The notes below the pieces were generated by a model. It had not been told where the DNA came from. It was given only the letters and a program-made list of their open reading frames with translations, and did not search any database. A stretch of DNA of 64,000 bases from Hyperoodon ampullatus (Eukaryota > Chordata > Mammalia > Artiodactyla > Ziphiidae): positions 28,567,980-28,631,979 of the forward strand of contig OX457074.1 in assembly GCA_949752795.1 (NCBI GenBank). The letters run 5' to 3'. How positions within the stretch are numbered: position 1 is the first letter of the stretch; every line of letters starts with the position of its first letter. Of the stretch, positions 63,076-64,000 are shown one piece after another. Position numbers and translations under genes: made by a program.

Positions 63076-64000
63076 GGTTATAACAGGCTAACCATAAAAA
63101 ATACTTTTGATGGGCCAGTGGTAGAGAAATATTTTCTCCTTATACAGGTACTTTTTCTCATTTTTTAATTTGTTGCAATTTTTGTTTTGTAATGGAGTTA
63201 GGTAACAAAGCAAGAGCCTGCTCTGAGGGTCTGCACACATAGTGTCATAAGCTGTCCTCCATCATTTACAGTTCTAAAAGTCTCAGGTTCATAAACAAGC
63301 ACATTCCGGACAACTATAAGTTAGTTCCTGCAGTTTTTGTGTGTCCTAAAAAAAGGATAGTCTCTGGTTAATTTAAGTAGTTTCGTCACCAAGAAATTGA
63401 GAGTTATCTGAATGTGTGAAAGTAATTTTATTAACAATTTGAAGCTGTGTTATATTAGTATTATGCAGTGCTACATTGTTTAGTTAAAATGTATCCCCAT
63501 GCAGAGCACTGCTCTACCCATAGCTGTGAGCTTTTCTCTGGCCCAGGTATTAACATGTAGATCTTCCAGTAAGCAGAGGTCTCAAGGAAACTTCCAGTGA
63601 CCTTATGTAACATGTTTGTACACATATTACTAAAAACATCTTGGCTGGTGAGGTGGTTTGGGACTCCAAAGTTTGAGAGTCAGATGTAATTCTTCTTAGT
63701 TGAGGGAGATAACTATGGCTTAACTCCCCGCCCAACCCTGCCCTTCCCCCAGCATATGCGGGCCAGTATTACTGTTTGCGTGGTTATACACCCCAGAGAG
63801 CACATGTTTTCAACCTGTAGGCAGGAAGGATTTCCCCATTGATGAAGCATAGCAAGACAGTGAGTGGACTCATAACCATACCCTCAATTGTTTTCTGCTA
63901 CTTACCCCTAGAATATTACATGTTGGAGTTGGAAGTAGTAAAATGAGGCAACAAATACGAATCACTTAAAAATAAAATCCATGTGCTTTTCTATATTTTA
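63076..64000. other. AT-rich spacer at window end
   Basis: No gene or repeat recognised in the last 0.9 kb. Confidence 0.5.

Overview
This is eukaryotic, mammalian DNA and most likely from a cetacean. The strongest evidence is five ~205-215 bp tRNA-derived SINEs of the CHR-2 type abundant in whales and dolphins. Each has an A-rich tail and four have a clear target-site duplication (near 49.4, 53.7, 57.2, 57.6 and 61.6 kb). Older CHR-1-type, MIR, L2 and L1M repeats are also present. There are no bacterial or phage genes, and most long open frames are shadows.

Region 1 (1 to ~39.8 kb) is a head-to-tail tandem array with a unit of about 11.34 kb. It runs off the left edge. Each full unit holds, all on the + strand, SPEM2, SPEM3 and the last four exons (M2 to stop) of CHRNB1. 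The window contains SPEM2 copies at 1-702 (3' part), 10312, 21655 and 33000; SPEM3 copies at 1460, 12803, 24146 and 35489; and CHRNB1 3' fragments at 7185, 18528 and 29873. In human the order is SPEM2-SPEM3-TMEM102-FGF11-CHRNB1. Here TMEM102, FGF11 and the 5' half of CHRNB1 are missing, so the unit is a rearranged chimera with one new joint (SPEM3 3' flank to CHRNB1 intron, ~6.59 kb) and another between the CHRNB1 3' end and SPEM2.

Every gene copy that can be read is damaged. SPEM2 has a nonsense codon and several frameshifts. SPEM3 has an in-frame TGA in all copies plus different frameshifts in units 1-3 and in unit 4. CHRNB1 lacks a 3' splice AG and about nine residues of M4. Units 1-3 also carry an 895 bp endogenous-retrovirus LTR in the last SPEM3 exon and a five-fold 63 bp minisatellite. 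Unit 4 has the empty LTR site and a single minisatellite unit, so it is the older, diverged member. Since CHRNB1 is essential in muscle, intact genes presumably lie elsewhere (inference).

Region 2 (~39.8-48.7 kb) is single-copy. It contains a broken LRRC37 fragment (~41.09-41.82 kb), a CA-rich stretch, and a CpG-rich promoter-like block with CCAAT, octamer and GC-box motifs (47.9-48.6 kb).

Region 3 (~48.7-53.6 kb) contains a SINE, a ~400 bp polypyrimidine tract and three exons of an early B-cell factor (EBF1-like) gene, with substitutions and a lost splice donor that indicate a decayed genomic duplicate.

Region 4 (53.6-64 kb) is AT-rich and gene-free as far as I can see. It has three recent SINEs at 57.2, 57.6 and 61.6 kb, one at 53.7 kb, an L1M 3' end, a MIR and a 137 bp direct repeat.

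Comparisons with human proteins and gene order are from memory of these families. No search could be run.
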